Part shown: positions 1 through 7,501 of the stretch, piece after piece
Position numbering within the stretch: position 1 is the first letter of the stretch
How the letters are laid out: every line of letters begins with the position of its first letter
Assembly (NCBI GenBank): GCA_016185365.1
Contig: JACPNP010000028.1
Coordinates: 1-42,453 of the forward strand
Length of the DNA: 42,453 bases
Direction: 5' to 3'
From: Terriglobales bacterium
Lineage (GTDB): Bacteria; Acidobacteriota; Terriglobia; Terriglobales; Acidobacteriaceae
Made by a program: the position numbers and the translations under genes
Notes under the pieces: model-generated
What the model saw: the letters and a program-made list of their open reading frames with translations, nothing else
Told to the model about the DNA's origin: nothing
Databases searched by the model: none

Positions 1-1
1 C

Positions 2-901
2 GGCGTGGATCCCGGCAACAGCGCGATTGGCGTCCAAGGTCTGGCGGCGGGCCAGACCGGCGTCGGCGTGCACGGGGAGAACACCAACGCGGCCGGCGCC
101 ACCATCGGCGTGCTGGGCATCACCCGCAGCACCACCGGCACGGCCGGGGTCTTCCGCAACCGCTCCGGCTCCGGCCGCATCGTCAGCTTCCAGATCAATG
201 CCTCGCCCTTGGAAGTGGCCTATGTCCAGTCTGACGGCAGCGTCCACGCGGCAACTTTTGTGGGCGATGGAGCCAGCTTGACCAACGTAGCAGCCCTGAC
301 GGCGACCAAGTTGGCTGCGAATGGATCGAATTGTGCCGGTGTCGGAGAATTCGCAAAAGGCGTTGACGACAGCGGGAATGCCGAGGGTTGCGCGGTCCCC
401 GCCGGCGGCGGCACCGTGACCAGTGTTGGGTTGACCGCGGCGGCAGACTTCAGCGTCACGGGTTCACCTGTGACCGGATCGGGCACACTCGACCTCGCCT
501 GGGTCACCGCCCCGACCGATGCGAACACGGCCAGTGCCATCGTGAAACGTGACGGCAGTGGAAACTTCTCCGCGGGTACAATCACAACGGCTACAGGAGT
601 CCTGGTAAATGGCAGTGTCGGCAAAGGCACCGGAATCCGGCATATTCGACTGGCTGGGTGTTCCGCTGCGGGTACAGGGAGCACATGTTCCGCGCCCATA
701 CTCCCGTATGACTTTACTGATAATGGCTATGCCGATTATGCCGATACCAACTACACCATCGTCTGCAGCGGGGAAGGCGCCACAGGCCGCCCGACCATGT
801 GGGTCAATTCGAAGTCCGCGACGGATTTCCAGATGACGGTGAATAGCGAACTCAACACCTCGGGATTCTCCACCATCGACTGCATCCTGATGCACGACTA
901 G
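2..901 (+). CDS. C-terminal part of a tail-fibre/adhesin-like repeat protein (5' truncated)
   Basis: The reading frame is open at the left window edge, so only the last 300 or so residues are seen. The N-terminal part has short Gly-rich repeats of the GVxG type (GVQG, GVHG, GVLG). Next comes a TFVGDGASLTNV motif and then a GTVTSVGLTAAADFSVTGSP segment. Both are common in phage tail-fibre-like and surface-adhesin stalks that form beta-helical or trimeric fibres. The last 90 residues contain four Cys and look like a small globular tip. A surface or secreted location is inferred from this; no signal peptide or anchor can be seen because the start is missing. A strong hairpin terminator follows. 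It is not clear whether this is a prophage remnant or a chromosomal surface protein, and no phage genes flank it here. Confidence 0.7.
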   Translation, partial: GVDPGNSAIGVQGLAAGQTGVGVHGENTNAAGATIGVLGITRSTTGTAGVFRNRSGSGRIVSFQINASPLEVAYVQSDGSVHAATFVGDGASLTNVAALTATKLAANGSNCAGVGEFAKGVDDSGNAEGCAVPAGGGTVTSVGLTAAADFSVTGSPVTGSGTLDLAWVTAPTDANTASAIVKRDGSGNFSAGTITTATGVLVNGSVGKGTGIRHIRLAGCSAAGTGSTCSAPILPYDFTDNGYADYADTNYTIVCSGEGATGRPTMWVNSKSATDFQMTVNSELNTSGFSTIDCILMHD

Positions 902-921
902 ACATAGCAGCAGGCAATGAA

Positions 922-957
922 AAGGGCTGCCGGGGTGCCGGCAGCCCTTGTTTCTTA
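922..957 (+). terminator. Intrinsic terminator, probably bidirectional
   Basis: A perfect 12-bp stem (922-933 with 938-949) closes a 4-base loop and is followed by GTTTCTT on the plus strand. On the minus strand the stem is followed by TTTTC. It lies between two convergent genes, 21 bases after the stop at 901 and 19 bases beyond the minus-strand stop at 968, so it can serve both. Confidence 0.88.
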
Positions 958-967
958 CGCTATAAAA

Positions 968-1789
968 CTAGCGATTCACGACCATGGGCGCGGCCTTCGG
1001 GGTGGATAGGTAGCCGGCCACTTTGTCCTTGTCGATGGTGAAGACCACCAGCTCGTACAACAGGCGGTCCTTGCCGGAATAGAACTGCACCGGCTCGTTG
1101 AGGTTCTTGTCCTTCTTCTCGATCTTCTTGTCGTCGGAGATGACGTTCAAGGTGTACTTGTTCTTCTTCTTATCGGCTTTCTTCAATTCCAGACTGACCG
1201 TGGACAGCACCGTGGGTCCCTGGTTCTTGGCCAAAGAGAACTCGTAATAGTTACGGTCGCCTTTGTGCTTCAGAACCTCCAGTTCATCACGCGTAGTGGC
1301 GATCAGGCCGCTCTGAAGACCCAGGTCGCCGATGGTGCGTTCCAGCTTGGACTTGGTGGCTTCCAGGTCGGTCCGGGTGGTGGCGACGTCGGTCTTGGTG
1401 GTGGCAACATCGGTCTTCACAGTCCCGATCTCGCCGGTCACCGCGCCCAAGGCCGCCTGCTGTTTTTGTTGTTCTTCTTTCAGACGCGATTCCGCGGCCC
1501 TCTGCTGTTTCTGCAAGGTGGCGGCCCTGTCTTCGAGGTCTTTCTGGGTCATGCCCACCCGCTCGGCCAGGGTCTCGGAGTTGGCTTTCATCTGCGATTC
1601 CGCGGCAGTGATCTTCTGGGCGAAGGCCTCTTCCGACTTTTTCTGCGCCGCTTCCAGCGACTCCAGCTTTTGATTCAGCCGGTAAGAGAAAAAGAGCGAG
1701 AAGACGATGACCACAGCCATCACGCCCACCAGAATGTTCTTGATCATTCCGCCGCTGTTTGGTGTCTGCGGCTGTAATTCGTCCGTCAT
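968..1789 (-). CDS. Membrane-anchored coiled-coil protein of unknown function
   Basis: 273 residues. A short polar N-terminus is followed by one hydrophobic segment (about residues 15-36, ending VIVFSLFFSYRL) with no cleavage site, so this is a signal anchor. Residues about 38-175 are rich in Glu, Lys, Gln and Ala and have heptad character, including repeated TDVATTKTDVATTRTDLEAT units; a long coiled coil is likely. The last 90 residues form a Lys-rich globular domain (KKADKKKNKYTLNV). The expected topology is N-in with the coiled coil and C-terminal domain in the periplasm. I do not recognise a family. Similar anchored coiled coils act in envelope organisation, but nothing here fixes a function. 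Confidence 0.8.
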   Translation of the reverse strand: MTDELQPQTPNSGGMIKNILVGVMAVVIVFSLFFSYRLNQKLESLEAAQKKSEEAFAQKITAAESQMKANSETLAERVGMTQKDLEDRAATLQKQQRAAESRLKEEQQKQQAALGAVTGEIGTVKTDVATTKTDVATTRTDLEATKSKLERTIGDLGLQSGLIATTRDELEVLKHKGDRNYYEFSLAKNQGPTVLSTVSLELKKADKKKNKYTLNVISDDKKIEKKDKNLNEPVQFYSGKDRLLYELVVFTIDKDKVAGYLSTPKAAPMVVNR

Positions 1790-1888
1790 AGTGTCTGCCT
1801 CTTCTTCCTGAGTGGATTGGGGGAACCGGACTTATATTCTAGTCCAACGGCGGTCAATCGCACAGGCGGGTTCGACTAAAATCGGACT

Positions 1889-2959
1889 GTGGCCCGCGCA
1901 TCCGCCGATATCATCATCATTGGAGCCGGCATCATCGGCCTGTCTCTGGCGCTTGAGCTGCGCCGGTCAGGAGAGAAGGTCCTTGTCCTGGACCGTTCCG
2001 AGCCCGGCCGGGAAGCATCGTACGCGGGTGCCGGAATGCTGGCTGCCGCAGAGATCAACGGCCCGTCGCCACTTGCTCTGATGGCAAAGACGAGTGCCGG
2101 GATGTATGCCGCGTTCGTCAGAAGCGTGCAAGCGGATTCGAATGTGCGAGTGGACTTCCGCCGGCAAGGAACGATCGCTCTCGGGGGAAGCGGAGCGAAA
2201 GACAAAACGCCGATCGGTCGCGAAGAGTTGCGGCGTCTGGAACCCGGTCTTGTGTGGCGCGGCAAATCCGCATATTTCCTGCATGAAGACTGCGTGGACC
2301 CGCGCTCATTGATGAAGGCGTTGCTTCGATCCGCCAGGAAGCGCGGCGTCCGTGTGCAAGGACACAGCCGCGTGCATTCGGTCGGTGTACGGATGGACAT
2401 TGTGACCGGTGTCCATACGGCCGCAGGCCACATTCCCTCTCGTGTTGTTGTGAATTGCGCCGGGGCCTGGGCCGGAGCGCGCGGATTGGGGTCCGTACCG
2501 GCCCGACCCGTGCGCGGCCACCTGCTGGCTCTAGCCCCGCGGAACCCAGATCTTCTTCGCCATGTAGTCCGTCATCATGCAAACGACATCTATCTTCTCC
2601 CCCGGACGGGCGGACCGATCGTGGTGGGATCGACCCTTGAAGAGGCCGGATTCCGGAAAGCGGTAGATCCTGTCATCTCCCGAAGTTTGCGGTGCGCAGC
2701 CGAGGCGTTGCTTCCCGCGCTCCGTTCCGCAAGAGTCGTGGAGCGCTGGACCGGCCTTCGGCCCGGCAGCCCGGATGACCTACCGATCCTGGGACCGACC
2801 CCGGTCCGCGGCTATTACGTGGCCACCGGACACTATCGCAATGGGATCCTTCTGGCTCCGGTCACGGCTCTTCTGATGTCCCAACTGATCACAGGTTCTG
2901 AACCCACAATCGATCTCGCACCGTTCTCTCCCCTGCGGTTTTCGCAAAGGGCGCACTAA
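1889..2959 (+). CDS. thiO: Glycine oxidase ThiO (FAD-dependent amine oxidase)
   Basis: A DAO-family flavoenzyme that oxidises glycine to iminoglycine (or glyoxylate plus ammonia) and so supplies the thiazole ring of thiamine in the cytoplasm. The Rossmann dinucleotide-binding motif GAGIIG is at residues 12-17 and is followed by the acidic end of the second strand (LVLDRSEPG). The C-terminal GLRPGSPDDLPILG and GHYRNGILLAP segments are typical of ThiO; the Arg in GHYRNG is the family's carboxylate-binding residue. Length, 356 residues, is normal. The start is GTG at 1889, with no clear Shine-Dalgarno. No other thi gene is nearby, so it would serve a thiamine operon elsewhere. A related D-amino-acid oxidase role cannot be excluded. 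Confidence 0.85.
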   Translation: MARASADIIIIGAGIIGLSLALELRRSGEKVLVLDRSEPGREASYAGAGMLAAAEINGPSPLALMAKTSAGMYAAFVRSVQADSNVRVDFRRQGTIALGGSGAKDKTPIGREELRRLEPGLVWRGKSAYFLHEDCVDPRSLMKALLRSARKRGVRVQGHSRVHSVGVRMDIVTGVHTAAGHIPSRVVVNCAGAWAGARGLGSVPARPVRGHLLALAPRNPDLLRHVVRHHANDIYLLPRTGGPIVVGSTLEEAGFRKAVDPVISRSLRCAAEALLPALRSARVVERWTGLRPGSPDDLPILGPTPVRGYYVATGHYRNGILLAPVTALLMSQLITGSEPTIDLAPFSPLRFSQRAH

Positions 2960-3005
2960 TTCTGCAACGCGGCTGGCCGCTGACCACCCTGAAGGGACCG
3001 CCATG

Positions 3006-3011
3006 TATACT
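3006..3011 (+). promoter_or_regulatory. Candidate -10 box of the M20 dipeptidase gene
   Basis: TATACT matches five of six consensus bases. Transcription would begin near 3018, giving a 24-base leader that carries the GAGGAG ribosome site at 3031-3036. The -35 region (CTGACC near 2980) is poor and spaced too widely, so this is only moderately supported. Confidence 0.45.
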
Positions 3012-3041
3012 GAAATGTTGATCCCGACCCGAGGAGCCGGA

Positions 3042-4421
3042 ATGACGACTTCCGCCGTTGCCTACGCCACGGACAAGCAAAACCAACAACGCTTCCTGGA
3101 CGAACTCAAAGACCTGATCCGTATTCCCAGTGTCAGCACCTTGCCCCAGCACAAGGGCGATGTGCAGCGCGCGGCGCAGTTCATCGCGGACGACCTCAAG
3201 CGCATGGGCATGGAGAATGTCGCCATCATTCCCACGGCCGGACACCCGCTGGTCTATGCCGACTGGATGCACGCCTCCGGCAAGCCCACCGCGCTCTGCT
3301 ACGGCCACTATGACGTGCAACCTCCCGATCCGCTCGAGGAGTGGGTCACCCCGCCATTCGAGCCGACTATACGTAATGGCAACCTGCACGCCCGCGGCGC
3401 CGTGGACGACAAGGGCCAGATGCACATGCACCTCAAGGCGCTCGAATCCCTCTTGCAAGCGGGCCATGGCAAGCTCCCTGTGAATGTGAAGGTGCTGATC
3501 GAGGGCGAGGAAGAGGTCGGCGGCGAAAGTATCGCAAAGTTCGTCAAGGAAAACTCGGAAAAACTCAGATCTGACTTTGCCCTGATCTCTGACACGGAAA
3601 TGTTCGCACCCGATCTTCCTACCTTGAACGTCGGCCTGCGCGGCCTGATCTATACCGAGATCGAAGCCCAGGGCGCGAAGATCGATCTACACTCCGGACA
3701 ATACGGTGGCGTGGCCCCGAACCCGTTCTTTGCCTTGTGTCAGATCATTTCCAGACTGAAGGACGAGAACGGGCTCATTCAGATCCCGCATATCTATGAC
3801 AAGGTCCGAAAACCCGGCGAAGCTGAGCTCACAGCCTGGGCCTCCCTCCCGTTCGACGAGAAGAGCTATCGCGAGAACGAGATCGGCTCCAAGGAATTGA
3901 CGGGAGAGCCCGGGCTGACCGTCCAGGAACGCACCTGGTCGCGGCCAACGCTGGAGGTCCATGGCATGCCCGGCGGTTTTACCGGAGCCGGGGCCAAGAC
4001 AGTGATCCCGGCTAGAGCCGTTGCCAAGGTAAGCATGCGGATCGTGCCGGACATGAAGCCGGACGAGGTGGTGACGCTCTATACCGATTTCGTGATGAGC
4101 CTTGCGCCGAAAGGCGTGGTGGTGAAAGTGCGGGTACTTTCCATGGGAGAGCCCTCCATCATCCCGACGGACAACCGCTTCATCAAAGCGGCCACAGAAG
4201 CGTTGAAAGACGTGTTCCACAAAGAGACCGTCTTCATCCGCTCCGGCGGCTCGATCCCCATCGTCGCCGAGTTCCAGAAGCACTTGAACATTCCCAGTGT
4301 GATGATGGGATTCGGCTTGCCGGACGACAACCTGCACGCCCCGAATGAGAAGTTCCACATCGCGAATTATTATCGCGGCATCGAATCCATCGTGCGCTTC
4401 CTGGAGCGATTGGGCGCCTAG
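3042..4421 (+). CDS. M20-family metallo-dipeptidase
   Basis: A zinc dipeptidase of the M20 (carnosinase / Cys-Gly dipeptidase-like) family, expected in the cytoplasm and active in peptide salvage. I chose ATG at 3042 because GAGGAG (3031-3036) lies five bases upstream; the in-frame ATG at 3003 overlaps the likely -10 box. The protein is then 459 residues, normal for the family. Visible motifs: GHYDVQPPDPLEEW (zinc His and Asp, about residues 89 and 91), RGAVDDKGQ (bridging Asp, about 122), IEGEEEVGG (catalytic Glu pair, about 157), SDTEMF (metal Asp, about 184), the dimerisation or lid segment beginning GLRGL, and the C-terminal NLHAPNEKF zinc His. It stands alone between ThiO and the YtxH gene. 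Confidence 0.92.
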   Translation: MTTSAVAYATDKQNQQRFLDELKDLIRIPSVSTLPQHKGDVQRAAQFIADDLKRMGMENVAIIPTAGHPLVYADWMHASGKPTALCYGHYDVQPPDPLEEWVTPPFEPTIRNGNLHARGAVDDKGQMHMHLKALESLLQAGHGKLPVNVKVLIEGEEEVGGESIAKFVKENSEKLRSDFALISDTEMFAPDLPTLNVGLRGLIYTEIEAQGAKIDLHSGQYGGVAPNPFFALCQIISRLKDENGLIQIPHIYDKVRKPGEAELTAWASLPFDEKSYRENEIGSKELTGEPGLTVQERTWSRPTLEVHGMPGGFTGAGAKTVIPARAVAKVSMRIVPDMKPDEVVTLYTDFVMSLAPKGVVVKVRVLSMGEPSIIPTDNRFIKAATEALKDVFHKETVFIRSGGSIPIVAEFQKHLNIPSVMMGFGLPDDNLHAPNEKFHIANYYRGIESIVRFLERLGA

Positions 4422-4509
4422 TGTACTGCACGCGCCCTGGCAACATGGCGCGCCTCCAGAGCATCACTCCCACCATGTGGCCGGGCTCACAGGCCTGCCC
4501 TCCCCTGAT

Positions 4510-4539
4510 TTGTAATACTCTTATTTCGGGTGTTACTAT
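4510..4539 (+). promoter_or_regulatory. Candidate sigma70 promoter for the YtxH/DUF948 pair
   Basis: TTGTAA at 4510-4515 and TACTAT at 4534-4539 are separated by 18 bp, and a TG one base before the -10 makes it an extended -10. A start near 4546 leaves a 24-base leader containing GGAGG before the ATG at 4570. Confidence 0.5.
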
Positions 4540-4569
4540 CCTCACTCGGACTCTTACGTGGAGGTTTCT

Positions 4570-4866
4570 ATGGCGGAAGATCGTGGAACGAATTCGATCG
4601 GTTGGTTCCTGGCGGGGCTGGGATTGGGCGCGTTGATCGGCGTTCTGTATGCGCCGCGTTCGGGACGCGAGACCCGGGACGCGATCCGCAGCGGCGTGGA
4701 TGAGGGCCGTGAATTCCTCGTCAACCGCGGCCGCGAAGTGCGCGAGAATATGGGCCAGTGGGTGGAAAAAGGCAAAGAGCGGGTCACGCGGGAAAAAGAA
4801 CAGATCTCGTCCGCGATCGAAGCCGGGCGTCAGGCCTATCGCGAGGCGGCGGAAAAGAAGTCGTAG
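4570..4866 (+). CDS. YtxH domain-containing envelope/stress protein
   Basis: 98 residues. A single glycine-rich membrane segment (about residues 8-27, GLGLGALIGVLYAPRSG) ends in the YAPxSGxETR signature typical of YtxH proteins. A highly charged helical tail follows. The start at ATG 4570 is fixed by TGGAGG at 4559-4564, five bases away. YtxH proteins are small general-stress-associated membrane proteins of unknown biochemical role. The next gene encodes a DUF948-like protein, the same partnership as ytxG-ytxH in Bacillus subtilis, which supports a shared role at the membrane. Confidence 0.85.
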   Translation: MAEDRGTNSIGWFLAGLGLGALIGVLYAPRSGRETRDAIRSGVDEGREFLVNRGREVRENMGQWVEKGKERVTREKEQISSAIEAGRQAYREAAEKKS

Positions 4867-4911
4867 TCCTTCCTGGCAGGGCGGTCCTACGATCGTCCAT
4901 GTGAGAAAGCA

Positions 4912-5436
4912 ATGAGCGAGAACGTAATGACGGCATTTGTCATCGTGGCCAGCATCGCCCTAGTGGTGCAAGCCGGCGTTCTCATCGCGGTCTTCTTCAG
5001 CATGAAGAAGACCAGCGACCGGTTGCAGCGCATCGCAACCAACCTGGAGACGAAAGCGGTTCCGCTCCTGGACTCGGCCAAAAAGCTTCTGGATGACACC
5101 GGCCCGCAGATCCGCGCCATGGCCTCAGACCTTTCGGAGATCAGTGGCCGCATGCGCACACAAGCGGCGCGGCTGGACGATACCTTCACCGAGATGACCG
5201 ACCGTGCGCGCCTGCAGGCCATCCGCATCGATGACACCCTGTCCCGCACGCTGGACAAAGTGGAAGAAACCACCGAGATCATTCAGAGCACGGTGGTGGC
5301 GCCGGTGCAAAAGGTTTCGGCCATCATGCAGGGCCTTTCCGCGGGACTAGGGGCGTTCCTTCAGACCCGGCGTAGAAGGAAGGTCGCTGCCTCGGGTGAG
5401 CGGTTGGTCGTGGAAGACGAAGAACTCTTCATCTGA
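4912..5436 (+). CDS. DUF948-like membrane protein with long amphipathic helix
   Basis: 174 residues. One N-terminal membrane helix (about residues 6-30) precedes a long helical region of methyl-accepting-like character (repeated TRxxxRLDDT, IRIDDTLSRTLDKVEETTE) that should form a coiled coil or lie along the membrane. The C-terminus is basic and then acidic (RRRRK, VEDEEL). This layout resembles DUF948/YtxG proteins. It is 45 bp downstream of the YtxH gene, has a weak GAGAAAG ribosome site, and is followed by a strong terminator, so the two genes form one transcription unit. Function unknown; a structural or stress role at the inner membrane is inferred. Confidence 0.8.
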   Translation: MSENVMTAFVIVASIALVVQAGVLIAVFFSMKKTSDRLQRIATNLETKAVPLLDSAKKLLDDTGPQIRAMASDLSEISGRMRTQAARLDDTFTEMTDRARLQAIRIDDTLSRTLDKVEETTEIIQSTVVAPVQKVSAIMQGLSAGLGAFLQTRRRRKVAASGERLVVEDEELFI

Positions 5437-5457
5437 CTTGCTAAGAATCATTTCCCC

Positions 5458-5489
5458 GGCCCTCCCACCTAGGTGGGAGGGCCTTTGTG
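5458..5489 (+). terminator. Intrinsic terminator after the YtxH/DUF948 operon
   Basis: A perfect 26-base palindrome (two 13-base arms, 5458-5470 and 5471-5483) folds with the central CTAG as loop. It is followed by TTTGTGT and lies 21 bases after the stop codon at 5436. Confidence 0.88.
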
Positions 5490-5571
5490 TGTTCAGTCAC
5501 TTCCGTCCGTGACCCTCATCACGTCCAATCATTCGCGCTTCGCATAAAAAATAGTGAATGAGGAGGCGGCC

Positions 5572-5772
5572 ATGAAACGACATCGCGCAACCCAGGACCA
5601 GCCTATCCCGGAACTCATCGCCGGTCGGTTGACGCACCCGAAGCACGGGCAGAGGACGGAAGAAGAAAGGTTCCACCGGCAGCCGGAAGTGGAGCGCATC
5701 ACTCGCACCCACGGGCCAAAGGTAATGCCCAGGCGGATCAACCGCCCGAAAACAGTTCCTATGGAGAGATGA
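5572..5772 (+). CDS. Small basic protein of unknown function (66 aa)
   Basis: A short frame starting MKRHRATQDQPIPEL. It is supported mainly by an excellent ribosome site: AGGAGG at 5561-5566, five bases before ATG 5572. The product is rich in Arg, His, Pro and Glu, has no membrane segment and no Cys, and ends KTVPMER. It follows the terminator at 5458-5489 and converges on the M28 peptidase gene, so it is its own transcription unit. An AT-rich stretch (ATAAAAAATAG, 5544-5554) upstream could hold a -10. No family recognised. Confidence 0.55.
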   Translation: MKRHRATQDQPIPELIAGRLTHPKHGQRTEEERFHRQPEVERITRTHGPKVMPRRINRPKTVPMER

Positions 5773-5851
5773 CCTGCAGGAAGTGGACCGTGCCGTTCGT
5801 GGCGAATGATCCGGGAGGAGAGTTCGCACGAACGGCCATCCCTCTTTCACG

Positions 5852-7288
5852 CTACTTCTGTTGGGGCCTGCCTTCCATGTTAGCCAGATACCAGGCGAGG
5901 GCCGCCATGGCCGCGGCATTCTCCTGCAGATTGCGCTTGTCCACTTTGTCGAACGTGTCGGCCGGGGTGTGGTGATAATGGAAGTAATCGCGGCCATCAT
6001 TCCACATCCCGATGGTGGGCACGCCGAGTTCATCGAGATCGCCGATGTCGGCCCCCGGAGAACCGTCCGTACGCTGCAACAGACCAGCGCCTTGCGCGTC
6101 CAGCACGGTGGTCACCGGGGCGAACAGATCCATCGATTTTTCCGCAACACGCAGTTGAAAGCCCAAGGCATGTCCGGCGCCGGAATCCATCTCGATGGCC
6201 GCGATGTGGTCGCCCATCAGGGACGCGAAGTCAGTGGCATAGGCTTTCGCGCCGCGGCCGCCGTTCTCCTCATTCATCCATCCGACGATGCGGATGGTGC
6301 GCTTGGGCTTCAGCCCCAGCCACTTCAGGGTTTCCGCGATCTGCATCGCCGCCACCACGCCGGCGCCATCGTCCAGCGCGCCGGTGCCGAGGTCCCAGGA
6401 ATCGATGTGGCCGGAGATGATCACGATCTCTTCCGGATGCTCGGTGCCGGGAATGTCGGCGATCAGGTTTGAACTCTCTACGTCCGGCAAGGTCTGCGGG
6501 GTCAGGGTCAAATGCAGTCTTACACGGCCCTGTTGCGCGAGGTCGACGATGGTGGAGACGTCTTCATGGGTAAGCGCGCCGGCGGGAATCTGCGGCACGT
6601 CTTTTGCGTAAATGAGACCTCCCGTGTGGGGCACACGGAACTCGGCCGAGCCAACGGAGCGGATCAGCGTCGCCACGGCACCCAGTCGGGCGGCTTCGCT
6701 GGCGCCGCGTCCGCGAACCTGAACAGCTTTGCCATAAGCTTCAAAGGCGTGGCCCGATCTGGCCATGGCCTTATCGAAGAAATTGTTGAAGATAACGATC
6801 TTGCCGCGCACCTTCTCGGCGCCGAGGGCTTTCATGTCCGCGATGCTGTCAACCACGACCACATCAGCGGTGATCCCCTCCTGCGGTGTAGCCACACTGC
6901 CGCCAAGAGCGGTCACGAGCAGCTTCTGAGACGTCCCGGGAGTCATTCCCGGCCACTCCACCAGCCGAGCGGTCTCTGCTCCGCGCACCCAGTGAGGCAC
7001 CAGCATCTTGTGGGTCACGATCTTGAGCCCCAATTTGCGCAGCTCAGCCTGCCCGTAAAGAACGGCAAAATCCGCCTGAGGGGACCCTGTAAGGCGGGGA
7101 CCGATGTTGTTGCAGAAGTGCGCCAGCCAACGATAGGCGGCGTCGCTCTCCAGCGCCGCTTTCTGGATCTGCGCCATTTGCCGCATCAAGACTTGTTCCG
7201 CCGGAGAAAACTCACGTTGCTTGCGGAGCTGAGAATCTGCAAATTGGGATAGTAAGAGGAATGTAAGAATCAGGGACCGGATCTTCAT
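5852..7288 (-). CDS. Secreted M28-family zinc aminopeptidase
   Basis: 478 residues with an N-terminal signal peptide (LILTFLLLSQFADS, cleavage near residue 19), so periplasmic or secreted. Residues about 120-240 form the PA-type domain often inserted in M28 enzymes. The di-zinc catalytic domain follows, with the motifs SGHIDSWDLGTGALDDGAG (zinc His and bridging Asp), MNEENGGRG (catalytic and zinc Glu), EMDSGAG (Asp) and HYHHTPADT (zinc His). All five metal ligands are present. The enzyme removes N-terminal amino acids from peptides; the exact specificity cannot be read. A TACAAT sequence (7301-7296, minus strand) is only seven bases before the ATG and there is no Shine-Dalgarno, so the transcript may be leaderless. 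Confidence 0.92.
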   Translation of the reverse strand: MKIRSLILTFLLLSQFADSQLRKQREFSPAEQVLMRQMAQIQKAALESDAAYRWLAHFCNNIGPRLTGSPQADFAVLYGQAELRKLGLKIVTHKMLVPHWVRGAETARLVEWPGMTPGTSQKLLVTALGGSVATPQEGITADVVVVDSIADMKALGAEKVRGKIVIFNNFFDKAMARSGHAFEAYGKAVQVRGRGASEAARLGAVATLIRSVGSAEFRVPHTGGLIYAKDVPQIPAGALTHEDVSTIVDLAQQGRVRLHLTLTPQTLPDVESSNLIADIPGTEHPEEIVIISGHIDSWDLGTGALDDGAGVVAAMQIAETLKWLGLKPKRTIRIVGWMNEENGGRGAKAYATDFASLMGDHIAAIEMDSGAGHALGFQLRVAEKSMDLFAPVTTVLDAQGAGLLQRTDGSPGADIGDLDELGVPTIGMWNDGRDYFHYHHTPADTFDKVDKRNLQENAAAMAALAWYLANMEGRPQQK

Positions 7289-7422
7289 GGGATTGATTGT
7301 ATATTCCGGCTAGCAGATACAGAGATGAAAGAGTCCTCTAGATTATTTAGATGTGATGTCCAGCAGAATTGCAGGGATGTTGATGCGGTCGCAGGTCTTC
7401 ATTCGACTGGCATCTGGAAAAG

Positions 7423-7450
7423 CAGATTCTTCGCTTCGCTCAGAATGACA
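7423..7450. repeat. Copy of a dispersed intergenic element (TTCGCTTCGCTCAGAATGAC)
   Basis: The 20 bases at 7430-7449 and their flanks match a sequence I recall seeing between genes in many soil-bacterial genomes, but I cannot verify that here. The ends ATTCT (7426-7430) and AGAAT (7442-7446) pair into a small stem. Only one copy was noticed in this window. It lies in the 212-bp gap between the M28 and mnmA genes. Confidence 0.4.
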
Positions 7451-7466
7451 CGATATAGGGCAGTAA

Positions 7467-7501
7467 CTGGCGGCTGGCGGCTGGCAGCCGGCAGCTGCTC
7501 C
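7467..7501. repeat. Heptanucleotide array (CTGGCGG unit) at the mnmA stop codon
   Basis: Five consecutive 7-mers, CTGGCGG, CTGGCGG, CTGGCAG, CCGGCAG and CTGCTCC, run up to and overlap by one base the TAG stop codon of mnmA (7503-7501, minus strand). It is one of a set of 7-bp-period arrays in this window, each with a different unit. Confidence 0.75.

Noticed and set aside
464..895. Open frame on the minus strand opposite the tail-fibre-like gene
   Set aside because: It is a shadow of the plus-strand gene: Cys/Arg/His-rich with no family pattern, and no ribosome site.
3003..3041. M20 dipeptidase start at ATG 3003
   Set aside because: That ATG overlaps the likely -10 box; ATG 3042 has a good ribosome site.
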